Assembly (NCBI GenBank): GCA_942159475.1
Contig: OW804100.1
Span: forward strand, 11,592,646 to 11,656,645
Origin: Sthenelais limicola
Taxonomy: Eukaryota > Annelida > Polychaeta > Phyllodocida > Sigalionidae
Reading direction: 5' to 3'
Length of the DNA stretch: 64,000 nt
Shown here: positions 24,838 to 36,461 of the stretch, one piece after another
Layout of the letters: each line of letters begins with the position of its first letter
How positions within the stretch are numbered: position 1 is the stretch's first letter
Program-made: the position numbers and the translations under genes
The notes under the pieces: model-generated
What the model saw: the letters and a program-made list of their open reading frames with translations, nothing else
What the model was told of the DNA's origin: nothing
Database searches by the model: none

Positions 24838-25875
24838 CTATCGTGCTATTGCGTTTGCTAGGATAGCACTGGTTTTAGGCTGTGAGGTGGATACATAGCG
24901 TTTATACGCATCTGAAGACCACCCTCCCAGTTCCTTGACTTGAAGCTCTGATGCGCCTGCTGCGTAGGCTGTGGTTGCAGCTGCTTTTCTCAGGCTATGT
25001 AGTGATAGGGACTTTGTTTCAACCCCATGTCGCTTGAGATATTCTTTCCACTTGCGGGCGACAAATGTTGCGGGGATTGGTCTGGTGGAGTGTCTGAATG
25101 TGAGGAATGGTTCCTTATCGGACGATGTGGGCTGTAAGAGGAGAAGCTGCCTGACTCTGCTGACAACGCAGATACACTGGTCAGGGCCTCTCGCAAGCCT
25201 GATGATCCTACGCTGGTAGGCTGTCTGCATATTCTTGGCCCCTTTTACTTGAATGGTGACCTCCTCATTTGAGACTTTGACATCCGCCCTCGTGAGGTGT
25301 CGTGCTGGGTCAAATCTCTTGATGGTTGGTGGCACGACTTCCGACTGTCGCATGGCACCTTGGTACATCATGAGGACGGCTGTGGCTAGCGCTGTCCCTT
25401 CGTAATCACCTGGTAACAATATTATCATGTGCCTTAGCGTGCTGACGTCGATAGGGGCCTTAGGGCTCGGAATATATTCCTTGTTCCTTAGTAGTCCCTC
25501 GAGCGTCCATTTTACTCGATGGTGCTCATAATTGGCCGTACTGGCATCACACCTCTTGAGATATGTCTTTATATGAGATAGGTGATTAGCGATGGTCTTA
25601 GGTGATTTTATGTAGGATGATAGGTGTTGGAGATATACACAGATATGGTCGACTCGGGCACTTTGCGGATCGATCTGCATCTGCTGAGCGAATTTCAGGA
25701 ATGCAGTGACAGCCGACTTCCTATTGCGACTTGTTCCAGCAGACCACGCCGCCTCCTGTGTCTGCTCCACTTGTGCGGCCAGGGTCTGCATTGGGGTGCC
25801 TGAAAAATAGTATGTCATTAACAAATTGCAATGCATATAGGCATGGTGGTACAACCTTAAGTGCATAATGATCAA
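24838..25875 (-). CDS. Element 2 tyrosine recombinase
   Basis: 345 codons, overlapping the RT-RNase H ORF by about 155 bp in another frame; the true start may be internal, for example the Met before QTLAAQVEQTQEAAW. Core-binding part: SRNRKSAVTAFLKFAQQM, IANHLSHIKTYLKR. Catalytic part: Arg in GAMRQSE, H-S-L-R-K, G-G-W, and Tyr in KRYVSTS near the end. A complete site-specific recombinase, presumed to insert the circular cDNA. Confidence 0.92.
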   Translation of the reverse strand: MIIMHLRLYHHAYMHCNLLMTYYFSGTPMQTLAAQVEQTQEAAWSAGTSRNRKSAVTAFLKFAQQMQIDPQSARVDHICVYLQHLSSYIKSPKTIANHLSHIKTYLKRCDASTANYEHHRVKWTLEGLLRNKEYIPSPKAPIDVSTLRHMIILLPGDYEGTALATAVLMMYQGAMRQSEVVPPTIKRFDPARHLTRADVKVSNEEVTIQVKGAKNMQTAYQRRIIRLARGPDQCICVVSRVRQLLLLQPTSSDKEPFLTFRHSTRPIPATFVARKWKEYLKRHGVETKSLSLHSLRKAAATTAYAAGASELQVKELGGWSSDAYKRYVSTSQPKTSAILANAIAR

Positions 25876-27871
25876 CCCATGTGTCCCTTAATTGTTTTTG
25901 TGGTTTGCCCAGGTGTGATCGGCTAAGTGCATCGGCGACTGAGTTGGACGATCCCTGTATATGGGCATATGACAGTTTGACGTCAAACCTGGCCTGCACC
26001 ATCCAGGCAAGCCTTGCTGCGGCCAGCATGACATGGTTCTTTCCTTTTCCATTCTGAAAGACTGATACACTTGACATGTTGTCGCATAGTACTAAGATGT
26101 GACTACCTCTGTCACTCTCAGAGATGAATGTATGCAGTGCTACGGCGACATTGATGGCTTCTATCTCAGAGATGTTACATGCCTCCAATTCCAGCCGGCA
26201 TATCTGATATTCATATGCGAACTGGCCATCAGTGCCCCCTATGCCACTGAGGCAGGCATCCACGAGGTAAGACTTTGTTGGTTCTATTTCGGGAATAATG
26301 GATCTTCCATTCCATTCCCCGCAGAAATCTCTGAACCACCGTAGATCTTCTTTTATGTGGCTGTTTACATTCATATGTGGTCCCTTGAATCCTCTCAGGC
26401 TGTCCAGGAGCCTTGATACAAATAGGCGTGCAGGTGGGACGCACTTACCTACGTGTATCAGCGATCCAATGATAGATTGGAGCTCGCGCTTGGTGATGGT
26501 GCGCTTCTTTATATATTTATTAACTAGGGCGATGGTCTCCTTGATCTTGAGGGGAGGAATTGATAGTGACATCTCCTCTGCATCAATGAGTATTCCTAGC
26601 CAGGTGGCTTTGCTGCCAGGTTGTTGTAGCTTTCCAGAGGCCTCAGGGAGCCCTAGCTCCGTCAGTAGATTTCTGGCATAGTCGTAGGCTCTTGTTGTTG
26701 ATTCCTTATCAGGGCCGAGTAGTGCTAGATCATCCAGGTACATGAATGATGTGAACCCTTCCCTCTCGAGCATGCGGACAATGGAGTTGGCCAACCTTTG
26801 CATATGCGCGCTGGATCCACGACTGCCGAAGGGCATTGTTAGGTCGCAGAACCAACTATCACGCCACTGCAGACACAGCAGGGGCCAGTCGAGAGGGTCA
26901 CTGTACATGTTTTTGTAGGCACGAGAGATGTCTATGACAGCAATGTGGGCCTTGCTCCCCAGGCCTTTAAGATGTACTACCAGGTCTTCTACTGTAGGGA
27001 GAGAGTGTGGTCGCTGTTCTCCCCATACCGAGTTCTTTATTATAAACTTGTTAACAGAGTTCTCCTCTGGGAAGGTTAGGTCAATGATGACGCGACGGGC
27101 CTCAGTCTCCTTCTTGGCTCTAGACATCATGGGTGACACGTGGGCCCATGGGTCGAACGGGGTTGACTCGAACGGGCCAACCAGGCCACTAAGGTCGAGT
27201 TCTTTCTGAATGAAATCGTCAATTTTGCTGGAGAACTTGGTGGCACTAGGGTGGTTATTATTGTTGCCATTGTTGGTGACTGGGCCTAGATAGCCCATGG
27301 GGAAACCGTACTTAATGAATTCAAGTATCTCCCTATCTTCATTGCTGGAGGAGAGGTGCCTGTCCCACTGATCTATGTTGAGGGAGCTAGGTATCAATAT
27401 TTTAGCTTGTAGGGCATTAGGCAATCCAGTGTCCCTTACCTTGCTGTATATTTCGGCGAACTTTCCCCAGACTATGTTGTGGTCGGTCTGGGGCCAGTGC
27501 ATTACTCGGTGTTGTTGTAGAGCCGCAGGTCTCGTGTCGACTGAAGCTGGGTCTGCTTTGCCGGCACATATGGCAGCCACCGCATCAAAATAGTCACTGT
27601 TGATGATTAGTGTAGGCTGGGTGTATGGCCTAACTATATTGTCATTCTGTTTCGACGGGATGAATGCTGGGGCCATAGGATTTAGTGTAACACCAGATAT
27701 CGTTCCCTGACGGTGGTTTGTTTTGGGATAGCTGCCTCCATGATGGATCTCGTGCAAGCTCTCGTGGCGCGCGAGACCAGGCTTGTTAATGTATGCAGCT
27801 GACCCAGTTTCCCCATGTGGGTCAGGGAATGGTGCCAATGTTGGGCGTGGCACATGCACATTGCCATCCAC
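25721..27871 (-). CDS. Element 2 reverse transcriptase-RNase H
   Basis: 716 codons. RT motifs ARRVIIDLTFPEE, IAVIDISRAYKNMY, FGSRGSSAH and the YLDD box (residues about 380-383); RNase H motifs LVDACLSGIGGTDG, SEIEAIN, LCDNMSSV and the final SVADALSR. Close in layout and motifs to the element 1 enzyme (both have NKFI(T/I)KN after the second motif), so the two belong to one clade. Begins 5 nt after the Gag stop in a shifted frame. Confidence 0.95.
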   Translation of the reverse strand: MDGNVHVPRPTLAPFPDPHGETGSAAYINKPGLARHESLHEIHHGGSYPKTNHRQGTISGVTLNPMAPAFIPSKQNDNIVRPYTQPTLIINSDYFDAVAAICAGKADPASVDTRPAALQQHRVMHWPQTDHNIVWGKFAEIYSKVRDTGLPNALQAKILIPSSLNIDQWDRHLSSSNEDREILEFIKYGFPMGYLGPVTNNGNNNNHPSATKFSSKIDDFIQKELDLSGLVGPFESTPFDPWAHVSPMMSRAKKETEARRVIIDLTFPEENSVNKFIIKNSVWGEQRPHSLPTVEDLVVHLKGLGSKAHIAVIDISRAYKNMYSDPLDWPLLCLQWRDSWFCDLTMPFGSRGSSAHMQRLANSIVRMLEREGFTSFMYLDDLALLGPDKESTTRAYDYARNLLTELGLPEASGKLQQPGSKATWLGILIDAEEMSLSIPPLKIKETIALVNKYIKKRTITKRELQSIIGSLIHVGKCVPPARLFVSRLLDSLRGFKGPHMNVNSHIKEDLRWFRDFCGEWNGRSIIPEIEPTKSYLVDACLSGIGGTDGQFAYEYQICRLELEACNISEIEAINVAVALHTFISESDRGSHILVLCDNMSSVSVFQNGKGKNHVMLAAARLAWMVQARFDVKLSYAHIQGSSNSVADALSRSHLGKPQKQLRDTWVDHYALKVVPPCLYALQFVNDILFFRHPNADPGRTSGADTGGGVVCWNKSQ

Positions 27872-27876
27872 GCCCG

Positions 27877-29148
27877 CTATTCGTTTTTTGAGGACTGTAC
27901 TGACCTCTCATCATTATTGTGCCTAGATTTGGCACTCACCTGTTGGTTGCCTGATTGGGTCCTGTTGGGCTTTGGTGTGTATGTCCCATCATTCTGTTGT
28001 TGACTGTGTTTAACGCGCCTCTCGCACTCCCTAACACTGTGGTGCGTTCTGCGGCCGATGGAGTCACAGTATGAGCACGAGTGGAGGAGCAGTATTGCCC
28101 CCTCTCTATGATCGCCGCTGTGTGTGCAGCCATTCCTTGTATTAAATGGTCTGCATAGCACTTCCAGTGATTTTGAATCCTTCTTAGATGTTTTGTTATC
28201 CGCTGATGTGTTGCCCGAGGTATGCCCTCCTCCAGTGAGGCATATACGGACCCTCTCATCCTGTATGGTACTTTTATCCGACCAAGTGACCTTTCCAGCC
28301 TCGATCATATCGAAGACATATTGTGACCAGCGCCTTACCGCTGGCCAGGGCCTCTCCAAGCTATCCTTGGTGACTTGTCGAAGATGGTGCATCATGTGGT
28401 GGTAGTCGTCAGAGTCATATGCATCGGGGTCGTCCAACAGTGCCAGAAAGCCGTCAATATATTCATTACTATTAAGGGAGGAGCGGGCGTCCAATTTTTG
28501 TTTAATTGTCTGTGATCCCTCCCTGTAAACGTACATGTATGGCTTTGATTGGAGACCAGCCCTATGAATATTAGATAGTATGTCAACCCTACCGTGCAGG
28601 CCGTGTGCAAACCTCTCACGATCGATCTCCCGCTCGATGAAGTCATCTGCTAACACTTGGCCTCGTATCACGTTTGGTGTAGATGCTGTGCGGTATCTAG
28701 CCGCCTTGACCCAGCTATTGATCCTGTGGCCAGATCCTGATTGTTGCGGGTTTTTAAAGAATATTTCCCTGGATGACTCGGGTGAGGGGTCCCTCTTCCT
28801 CTTGCTGCTATGGCTAGACCTGGTACTAGATCTGGAGCGTCTAGACGACCTAGATCTGCGTGAGCTGGAAGAGGACGCCGCGCCAGACTCGGCCTTTGAC
28901 CTACTTGAGCCCTCGTGGCTCCCGTGTGCGGATTGTGACCGTTGAGATTGCTGTGATTGTTCTTCCTCATCCTCCTCGTTTTCTTGCCTATTATTGAATA
29001 CGTTATTGAGCAGCTCAGTGATTTGAGATACTTGAGTTGTTAGCTCCGATATCTCAGCTTGTAGGCTTTTGCAAGTTGGTGGTTTAGTTGTCTGTCTTTC
29101 CTCCTGTTGGCCCGTTTCTTTGGCTTTAGCTCCTCGTGTTCGTGGCAT
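27877..29148 (-). CDS. Element 2 Gag-like protein
   Basis: 423 codons from ATG (MPRTRGAKAK). A predicted coiled stretch (LQAEISELTTQVSQITELLN) is followed by acidic, then Ser/Arg-rich low-complexity (residues about 75-130), then a globular part. Near residue 335-390 lies C-x7-C-x5-H (LCRPFNTRNGCTHSGDH), then C-x2-C (CSYC) and H-x4-C (HSVREC), the same finger as in element 1. Presumed RNA-binding structural protein. Confidence 0.88.
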   Translation of the reverse strand: MPRTRGAKAKETGQQEERQTTKPPTCKSLQAEISELTTQVSQITELLNNVFNNRQENEEDEEEQSQQSQRSQSAHGSHEGSSRSKAESGAASSSSSRRSRSSRRSRSSTRSSHSSKRKRDPSPESSREIFFKNPQQSGSGHRINSWVKAARYRTASTPNVIRGQVLADDFIEREIDRERFAHGLHGRVDILSNIHRAGLQSKPYMYVYREGSQTIKQKLDARSSLNSNEYIDGFLALLDDPDAYDSDDYHHMMHHLRQVTKDSLERPWPAVRRWSQYVFDMIEAGKVTWSDKSTIQDERVRICLTGGGHTSGNTSADNKTSKKDSKSLEVLCRPFNTRNGCTHSGDHREGAILLLHSCSYCDSIGRRTHHSVRECERRVKHSQQQNDGTYTPKPNRTQSGNQQVSAKSRHNNDERSVQSSKNE

Positions 29149-29313
29149 TGTCGATCTTGACTTTTAGTTTGAAATTCCAGGTGTCTTGAGGATTTCCAGG
29201 GGCGAAGCAGGCTTCACTGATATCCAGGCTTCGCTCAGGTATTCTCTGACGTTGGAGGTATATTGTATTGCCAAAAAGTGGGTTATTAAGGCGAAGAGAC
29301 CTCTGAGAGAGAA

Positions 29314-29480
29314 AAGAGAAATATATATAGGTGGTGAGGGGAGCGAGGAGAAGGAGAAAGTGAGGGGTGAGGGTGTAGAGCCGTTAGGGGCGCATGAGTG
29401 TATTATTGAGGGATATGGGTTGTGTGCTTGAGTCCAGGTGGCGCCGCAATACCACGTCATCACTTATGCGATGACTACAT
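29314..29480 (-). repeat. Element 2 repeat A1 (5' end)
   Basis: 167-bp copy of A. On the element strand it begins ATGTAGTCATCGCATAAGTG and contains GGCGCCACCTGG. Element 3 carries a similar GCGCCACCT near the same end, possibly a shared recombination or initiation site. The Gag start lies about 165 bp further in. Confidence 0.92.
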
Positions 29481-29877
29481 CATTAAAATTAAATACGAAA
29501 CTGGACTCAATAAAATGTATTTAAAACAGCGAGTTACTGCCATGACTAGTACTGCCACGTAGCGGGTTTGGCTTCAACTATCATAGTGGAGGTTAGGTTT
29601 AGGGTTATAGTTAGCATCAGTATCCATCCATGTACTCTATTCCACTTCACAGGACACATGACAATACAGTGCATAATGGTAACAATGCTCTATTAACATC
29701 CTGGCAGCTAGTATATATATAGACGCTTCCGTGGAAAAGAGAGAACTCCGCGTTAGTGTGAATCGTTCGTTCGAAAAACGCATGCCTGCTAAATGGTCTC
29801 TACGGAGATGTTAGTCCACTCATCCGACGCGGGAGTACGAGGTCATATGCATATTATAAAGTAATATAATTTATAGA
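29481..29877. other. Intergenic, nothing recognised
   Basis: AT-rich sequence without a long frame, repeat or RNA signature that I can see. Confidence 0.5.
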
Positions 29878-30014
29878 TGGAACCTAGCAAGGGGGGAGTC
29901 TGTACACTTGTTATTGACCGAGGGAGCGCGGGAAGTTAGAGGGTGTTAGCCCGAGATCTTCTGTGCTCCCGAGGTCACTAACAAGTGTACAGACTTCACC
30001 CGAGCTTTGTTCCA
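29878..30014. mobile_element. 137-bp hairpin MITE
   Basis: Two near 49-bp arms in inverted orientation around a 36-nt loop. The best-matched core is GTCTGTACACTTGTTA on the left and TAACAAGTGTACAGAC on the right, flanked by TGGAAC/GTTCCA ends. No coding sequence. Confidence 0.75.
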
Positions 30015-31013
30015 TATTTATTACAACCCATTAATAAATAGAAAATATAAATAATTAAAAATAAAAGAAGTAATTTACGTTTTGGGCGGACCTACTTGTT
30101 GTATGTCCCCAGGGTGACATAACTCACATGTTATGCACCACTTTGACCAAGTGTGACATACAATGCTGAAGGTATAGGAAGCAACAGCACAGGGGTGTAA
30201 TAAAAGACGGTTCACTGTTTGAAACTCGTCGTCCTGAAAAATGGAAACTTGTGCGCAATATGGGTGTCACAGTGCTTCATGCACATGCAAATATCCCAAC
30301 TGCTATATAGCAACACTTTTTATTTAAAAGAAAACATTTAAAACACAAGTCTAACAATCGATATAGTTACAACAATTGTCGACCTGTAGGTAATTTCCAA
30401 AATAACCGATGAAGGTTTTAGCATTATTAGCACCAGCTATTGATACAAACAAAATACAAAAATTAATGTACTGCCGTCTCTCTGTACCGTTACTGACAGA
30501 TATTTACATTTTAGCCATTTTGTTAAGGTTGTTACAATACATTATACACGTTGCACCTTCTACTCCCATTCCTATTCTGCTCATGTCTTCTGGATAAAAT
30601 ACAAGAGACAAAATGTCAATCAGTCTTGTTGTTTTTTAAAAAAAATGTATCACATATTGTGAGAACGTTTATCAGTTATGAGGTGGGTACTCAGGAGGCC
30701 TAGAAATATAGCGCTTTTGTGAAGGTAGAGCTATTTCTAGACTTTGTCATTATTATTGTATTTTGCTGGTTTACTTTTATGGGGCAAAAAGGATAAATAG
30801 TACGATTTGTAATTGCTTCTTGATATACATATCTAGGCAGTCGAAACCATACTTTTTCAATTTCATCGACGATTCCCTAAGATTAAGACGATAAAAGAAA
30901 GCCATATATACATACAAATAAAACAAATACATAGGAAATACACATGTAATAGGATTCTGGTGTTCACCGAAATGATATTTGGTTTTACTCCAAGAAGAAC
31001 AGACAAAACTCCA

Positions 31014-31195
31014 TTAACATCTTGGTGACCTTTGGATGGACTGAGAAATATTACTAAATAGAGAGTTAGCTGACATAGCAGTTTTGACCATCATTTTGTG
31101 GATTTTCTTTGCATGCATCGATAGACCTACCGACAGGGCAGTAATAAAACCAACTGTTAAAAGTGGTAATATGTAACATAGCAACGCTTCTAGAG
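31014..31195 (-). CDS. Candidate minus-strand exon with a membrane helix
   Basis: After an acceptor-like TTTAACAG the minus strand is open for about 59 codons to TAA at 31014. It reads LEALLCYILPLLTVGFITAL then SVGLSMHAKKIHKMM, a hydrophobic helix followed by a basic tail. The entry phase would be 1. A second frame is open for 43 codons, so coding is not proven. Confidence 0.22.
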
Positions 31196-31654
31196 CTGTT
31201 AAATCAATTTAAAATTAATACGTGCCATACTATAATATACTTTACACTAATGCACCTCCCACCTTATCTGTCAGACCTGCTAGTAATGCAGATAGATATT
31301 CCTGCATTATTAGTAGATTTCATAATGTTGCCTAACAACTAAGGTATGCCTATCTTCACAATGTATACTTGTCACAGTTTATCTAGCAGATGTAATGTCC
31401 TATTCTTCCACAAGTAGCTAAAGCCAATTCTTTATGATATTCCGATGTATTGCTGCCATAATGCTAGTATTAAGCTTACGACCTCAAGCAAGGTTAAAAC
31501 GTGATGAAGATGTGTTCAAACATATGGGTGCGGTTGTCGTTGCCTTTTAGCAAGTGTCACGCGGCGTTCGTTGGGGTAATCTTTGCTTAGTGGCGGGGTT
31601 GTTAATTTCAGACCCGGAAGATATCGTTCACTTTGAATCCCACAGGATTCTTAC

Positions 31655-31773
31655 CTGTTTGACAACATGACAGCTGGCTCTGAGGGTTTGACGAAATTGG
31701 GGTTGCCAGATCATGTCGCAGGCTCTGGCAACCTCTCGTTCGTTGACATCGGTGATTTCAACCTTTAAATTGC
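31655..31773 (-). CDS. Candidate minus-strand exon
   Basis: 119 bp between acceptor TTAATTAG and a strong donor CAG/GTAAGA. Reads NLKVEITDVNEREVARACDM then IWQPQFRQTLRASCH. Entry phase 1, exit phase 0. The plus strand of the same DNA is also open after a CCCACAG acceptor (DSYLFDNMTAGSEGLTKLGL), so even the strand is uncertain. No family recognised. Confidence 0.25.
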
Positions 31774-33159
31774 CTAATTAATAGAGGAAAGGTATGTCTT
31801 GCTAGATGCAGTTCAAACAGATGCATGGGTGGGAGTGGAGAAGGGTGATTATGTATGTATACAATGTATGTAAAGCAAGAGTAGAGGCCAAAGTCCATGG
31901 TAGAATCTTCAATGTGTTAGATTTGAAATACGAGTTAATGTCAAGTTATTAGTAGTTTGGGAACCCATGGTTTGTAGAAGAGAAGCAAAGTAAAAATGCT
32001 ACACTAAATGAGGTAAATTGCTCACTTGTTCAATAACCAGCAATAGCAAAATATGAAGACATAAATTGAGAGTGAGAAGAGAATTCTCCAATTAGTAAGA
32101 TAAAATAATATTGCCATATTATGTGTACGAAACAGGTTTGAATGAATAACAAAGGAAAGAATAGGAAACTATGCGTCATATAGTGATAGCCATGGTAAGA
32201 CAGACTTCTAACAACTTCTATGAACGATCCAACGAAGTGGAACCTTGCGTGTACAGAAATGTTGTACCAAAACTAGTAGGTTCATAAGTTATCTGTGTCA
32301 TATAGTTCGTGTATGAGGCAAAAAGATAAATTGCGCAGATTTGCGCATACATATATACAATAATAGCTGAGTAGGAAAAATCCCAAATATCCAAATGGAT
32401 ATGGAATGAATGTGTAGTATGCCTATGTGAAATAGCTTGTACCAAAGAGGAAAAGACTACCGATTTCGTCATTGGTGGATATGTCTACTTTGGGACGCAA
32501 CAATGAGAGTGCATTTTTAAAGCTGCATTCTCAGCTTTTACGACCAATGACATCTTACTAACCCATTCAAACCGAAGGTTGCAAAAATTATTCGATAATC
32601 TTAAAACTTTTAAAAAACTTATTAGTGTGATTAGAAAGGTAAATTTGCTTAAATTACTTCTGAGATATAGGGTGGATCGAAACCCCGTCTGGGCACATAT
32701 GGGGGCAAATATGGAAACAGGGTGGAGACTGGATGTGATATGATAACAGGACAGATTAGTGTAGTTAGTCTAGGCCTCCAATAGGCTAATTTTGTGACAA
32801 TTCCATGGAATTTGGTACAGAGTTAAATGTATTTGTACTTAAATTATTTTAATTTTTTTGTATTCACCCCCTATCATTTTAGATGAAATTCTGAAATATG
32901 AAGGTGGTTTCCATGGCATCCGATCGTTGGTACATGTATCAGGCATTAAAACTGCTTTAGGCTTATTTTAAAGATTTTATTTATACTGGGAGACTAGGTC
33001 CCAGTCTGTTGAATTCTACAATACTAGCTAAATTCTTGAAACATGAAGTATATACAATGGTCGTTCGTTTGTGTGATTGAATAATGACGATGTTGTGCAA
33101 TGAATGTATTGTTGTAAGTACAATAATATGATAATACTAGCAAAGTACCCATCCTCCTG

Positions 33160-33400
33160 ACGGTCACCCTCTCTCCCCACACTTCCTCCTCTCCCTCTTT
33201 TCCCTCTCCCTCTTCTCTGTCTTTTATACCTGTTTTTCCCTACTAACCCCATCTTCGATTTTCCCCCTCTCCCTCTCCTCTTCCTCATGCTCCCCCTCCC
33301 CGCTTTCTGTTCTTCCCCTCTCTCCCCTCCCCTACATCCTCCCCCTCCTCACCTCTTCTTTCCCTCCCCCTCCCCCTCTCCAGTGGCGGAACCCTTAAAA
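33160..33400. repeat. Irregular CT-rich tract
   Basis: Pyrimidine-rich (CCCTCTCCCTC-like) simple sequence. The minus-strand frame over it is compositional, not a gene. Confidence 0.7.
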
Positions 33401-34659
33401 TGTCCCCTGTGCCCCCTAACTCAGAGGGGCAGAGGGACCCTAAAGTCCTGGTAAGAGTGCCTTCTTGTATAGATTTTAGACTACAAATTGTATGAATTCA
33501 GGGGAAATTACATCATCTCATAACGAAATTAAATCGGAAATATTTTATTATGATTTTGTTGGTCTTATATTTATGAAATTTGCACCACTTATCTCAAATC
33601 TTGAAGTCCAAAATAACCACTCTCTCCTAAAGGATGAAGTTTTTCCCATAATAGCTAATGGTAGATATACTTGGTTTGAGGTATATCTTATATCTTAGGT
33701 ATTATAGCTATTTTAACCAGTGACCTATTGTTTCTTTTTCATTCATATGACCCAAACCACATAATCTTAGAACAGAAGCGAAGAAAAATGGTATTTATTT
33801 TGGATTTTACCCAACAGTGTTGTTGGTGTTAACAGTATGATATTATAAGCGGAACAAATATGTCCATGTTTGGTATAAAGGAGCACTGTATATTTCTTAA
33901 TTGTGTGAATTATAACTTCTTATTAAAATATATTATAGGGTTGCCATTTTCTTAGATACCTTAAAGTAGTGGGGCTTTATTTCATTGTCATTAGGTAAAT
34001 TAACTGTTATGCACTGCGATGGCATTCCAAACAGGCCAATTTTGGAAGATTTTGACCTCAGGTGTGTCCCCTAGACCCCGCTTCTGGTACCATTCCTGGA
34101 GACTCCTGGAGATTCCTACACCTTCTTCTTCACCCTCCCACTCCTCTGCATGTAGTTAGGTCCCCCGGGACGTAGGTTGTGGGAAATGACGTAGCATCTC
34201 ACAGGGGCTTTCCCAGGCTATAAATAGAGTGTGTAGATCCCAATTTTAAAAAAGGCTTCAAAATCACATTTCCACCCCAGATAATTTCATAAACCACATA
34301 TAATGACCTCCAGACAGGGCCGACGGACCTGTAAGATTCTGAGAACATGTGACACAAAGAAACACCTCTTTTCTACCTCTTTTCGTAGAAATCGCTCTAC
34401 CCGTATATTATATGGATGAGTTTAATGTAGATACAGCAGGATACTAAAAGTGGAATCTTTGTCAAATATTGAGATCCATTTGAAATATAGTTAAGATATG
34501 GAAATCATTTGTTTAATATAAGTTTTCATATATAGTATCTGGTTACCATGGCAACCAAAAAGGGCAGCCAAAAAAGGCAGAAAAATGGCTAATTTACACA
34601 TATTATGATTAATTATAGGGTTCAATTTATCAATATCCTGCTGCTCTTATATGTTATAA

Positions 34660-34859
34660 ATACAAGAATTTGAAGATAAATCCGCAGAGAGAAAATTACC
34701 GCCGGTGAGCGATAATAAGTGAAACGTCTTCAAAGGAAGTATTCCTGCGGATCCTCCAAATACAAATGAGGACGATTTAGAAGCCATAGCCATAGCAAAA
34801 ACAAACAGACAAATTCTCCTAATCAGAGGGGATAGAAAAGAATGGAACAAAAAGTAGAA
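34660..34859 (+). pseudogene. Decayed protein-coding fragment, function unknown
   Basis: One frame reads EFEDKSAERKLPPVSDNK, a TGA at about 34720, then NVFKGSIPADPPNTNEDDLE and AIAIAKTNRQILLIRGDRKE before TAG. Residue use is protein-like on both sides of the TGA, as if one sense codon had mutated. No start, no splice sites, no family recognised. Likely an old transposon or retrocopy scrap. Confidence 0.3.
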
Positions 34860-36461
34860 AATTAACAAACGTTATATTAACTGAGAATGCAGCTTTAATG
34901 AATGAGTATAAACAATTAAATATACCATTTACATACCATTACCATTAGTCCAAACGGAAACGCTGGCAGTATCTGGGTATAATTAGGTGCAGTTTGAAGC
35001 TGAAGTATGTGGCTTTTAGCAAAAATAGATTCATTTTAACAGTACTCAAAAATTTGTTTTCCCCCTTTCTGGACCAAATTATACATCGTTCAACGTTTTG
35101 ACTCGACGCATGAATGAGGACAGCCCTTGGTTTTGCCTTTTATATGAAACTAATACCAAGTGACTTCATGTATAGCAAGACTCGCATCAGGACTCTCAGG
35201 ACATGTACCTTAAAGCAACAAAGCTCAGTTAGGTTGCACAACATAAATGCCCCACCACCCTGATGGTACTCAGCTATTGACATGGGATTTAAGCACTCTT
35301 GGGTCAATGGGAGAGCTTAGTTTATAAGTTTATAATGCTCCTATTTATTTCATTAATATTTTGATATGGATGTTCTTGAATGACCTGCCCTCATATCCTA
35401 TAAGTAATACTCTTTAGCTTATTATTCTACCTAAGACTTGGTTGTCTGACCACTCCAACGGACATCTCCCTCACCCTTCCTCCAGCACCACGCAAAGGCA
35501 CATCCCCAGTCGCCCACGCCTACGAATAACAATTCAAAAGGGCAAGGAGTAGACTCTTATAACACCCTCATGTTCAACTGCTGCCACAATATATAGACGA
35601 TGTGTTCATATTATAATGATTCATGCATGAATGACCTTACATACTTGTGACATTAATGTTTCCCTGCTGTCCTCGTATGCTTGTTGTGTAAAGGGTAGCG
35701 TTTCCAGTAGAATTAGTCAAGTGTGATATATGTAACCGTGTCACCTTTTGGGCTGCGTCTCGAAAACTTTCAGAAAAATGTGTAAATGTGTAAAGCATGA
35801 CCCATGTGCTAGGTTACTGTGAACATAATTGCAAAGTTTGAATATTTTTTAAAGTATTACTTAGATTTATTGGTAATAAAAATGTAGGTGTTGATTGCAC
35901 CATACTTTAAGTATCTTTTATATTTGCACAATTTAAATCACTTAGGCTAAGCATACAAAATGATGCCTGACTCAGACACTATTATGTAAATTGTTCTATA
36001 TTGGACTTGTCAATGTTTTGTGTATTCTTTTAGCCTCCAAGAACATGGAGATCTAATCATAAGTAATATATTTCATGTTTGTACAATTTGGAATGTTTTA
36101 ATGCTGACTATGTGCTCCATACAAGTGATGAACATGACTAACTGGCATACAATTGGCATAAAGACAGTATTTTATTCTTTGTGTCGCATGTGTGGGATGG
36201 CACGTTATGCATAATTTACAGTCCAAGACTACGTCCTGCTAACACTAAATGAATTTCCTGTATAACCAGGCACCAAGTACCAAGCTGTATGTATCGTTAA
36301 TGATTAATTATCGCCTCAGATAGCATGGTAATGATGGATAGTTACCTGGTCTAATCGCAATGTATATTAATAGTTTCTCGTTGCTTGCTCATGCACAGTT
36401 CATACCAATTGACCTATTCTGACGGCTACCGTGTTTGTTTTCACGGCACATCCCACCCTAC

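Larger units (their letters stand above)
23989..29480 (-). mobile_element. Tyrosine-recombinase retrotransposon with split direct repeats, element 2
   Basis: On the minus strand the order is A1 (29480-29314), Gag, RT-RNase H, tyrosine recombinase, B1 (24547-24371), A2 (24372-24206), 40 bp, B2 (24165-23989). This A1-ORFs-B1-A2-B2 layout is the hallmark of the Ngaro/PAT branch of DIRS retrotransposons. A copies (167 bp) differ at about one site and B copies (177 bp) look identical, so the insertion is young. All three ORFs are open. No methyltransferase domain seen, which favours Ngaro-like. Confidence 0.95.

Noticed and set aside
33028..33288. 86-codon minus-strand basic frame
   Set aside because: Lies on a CT-rich simple tract; composition only.
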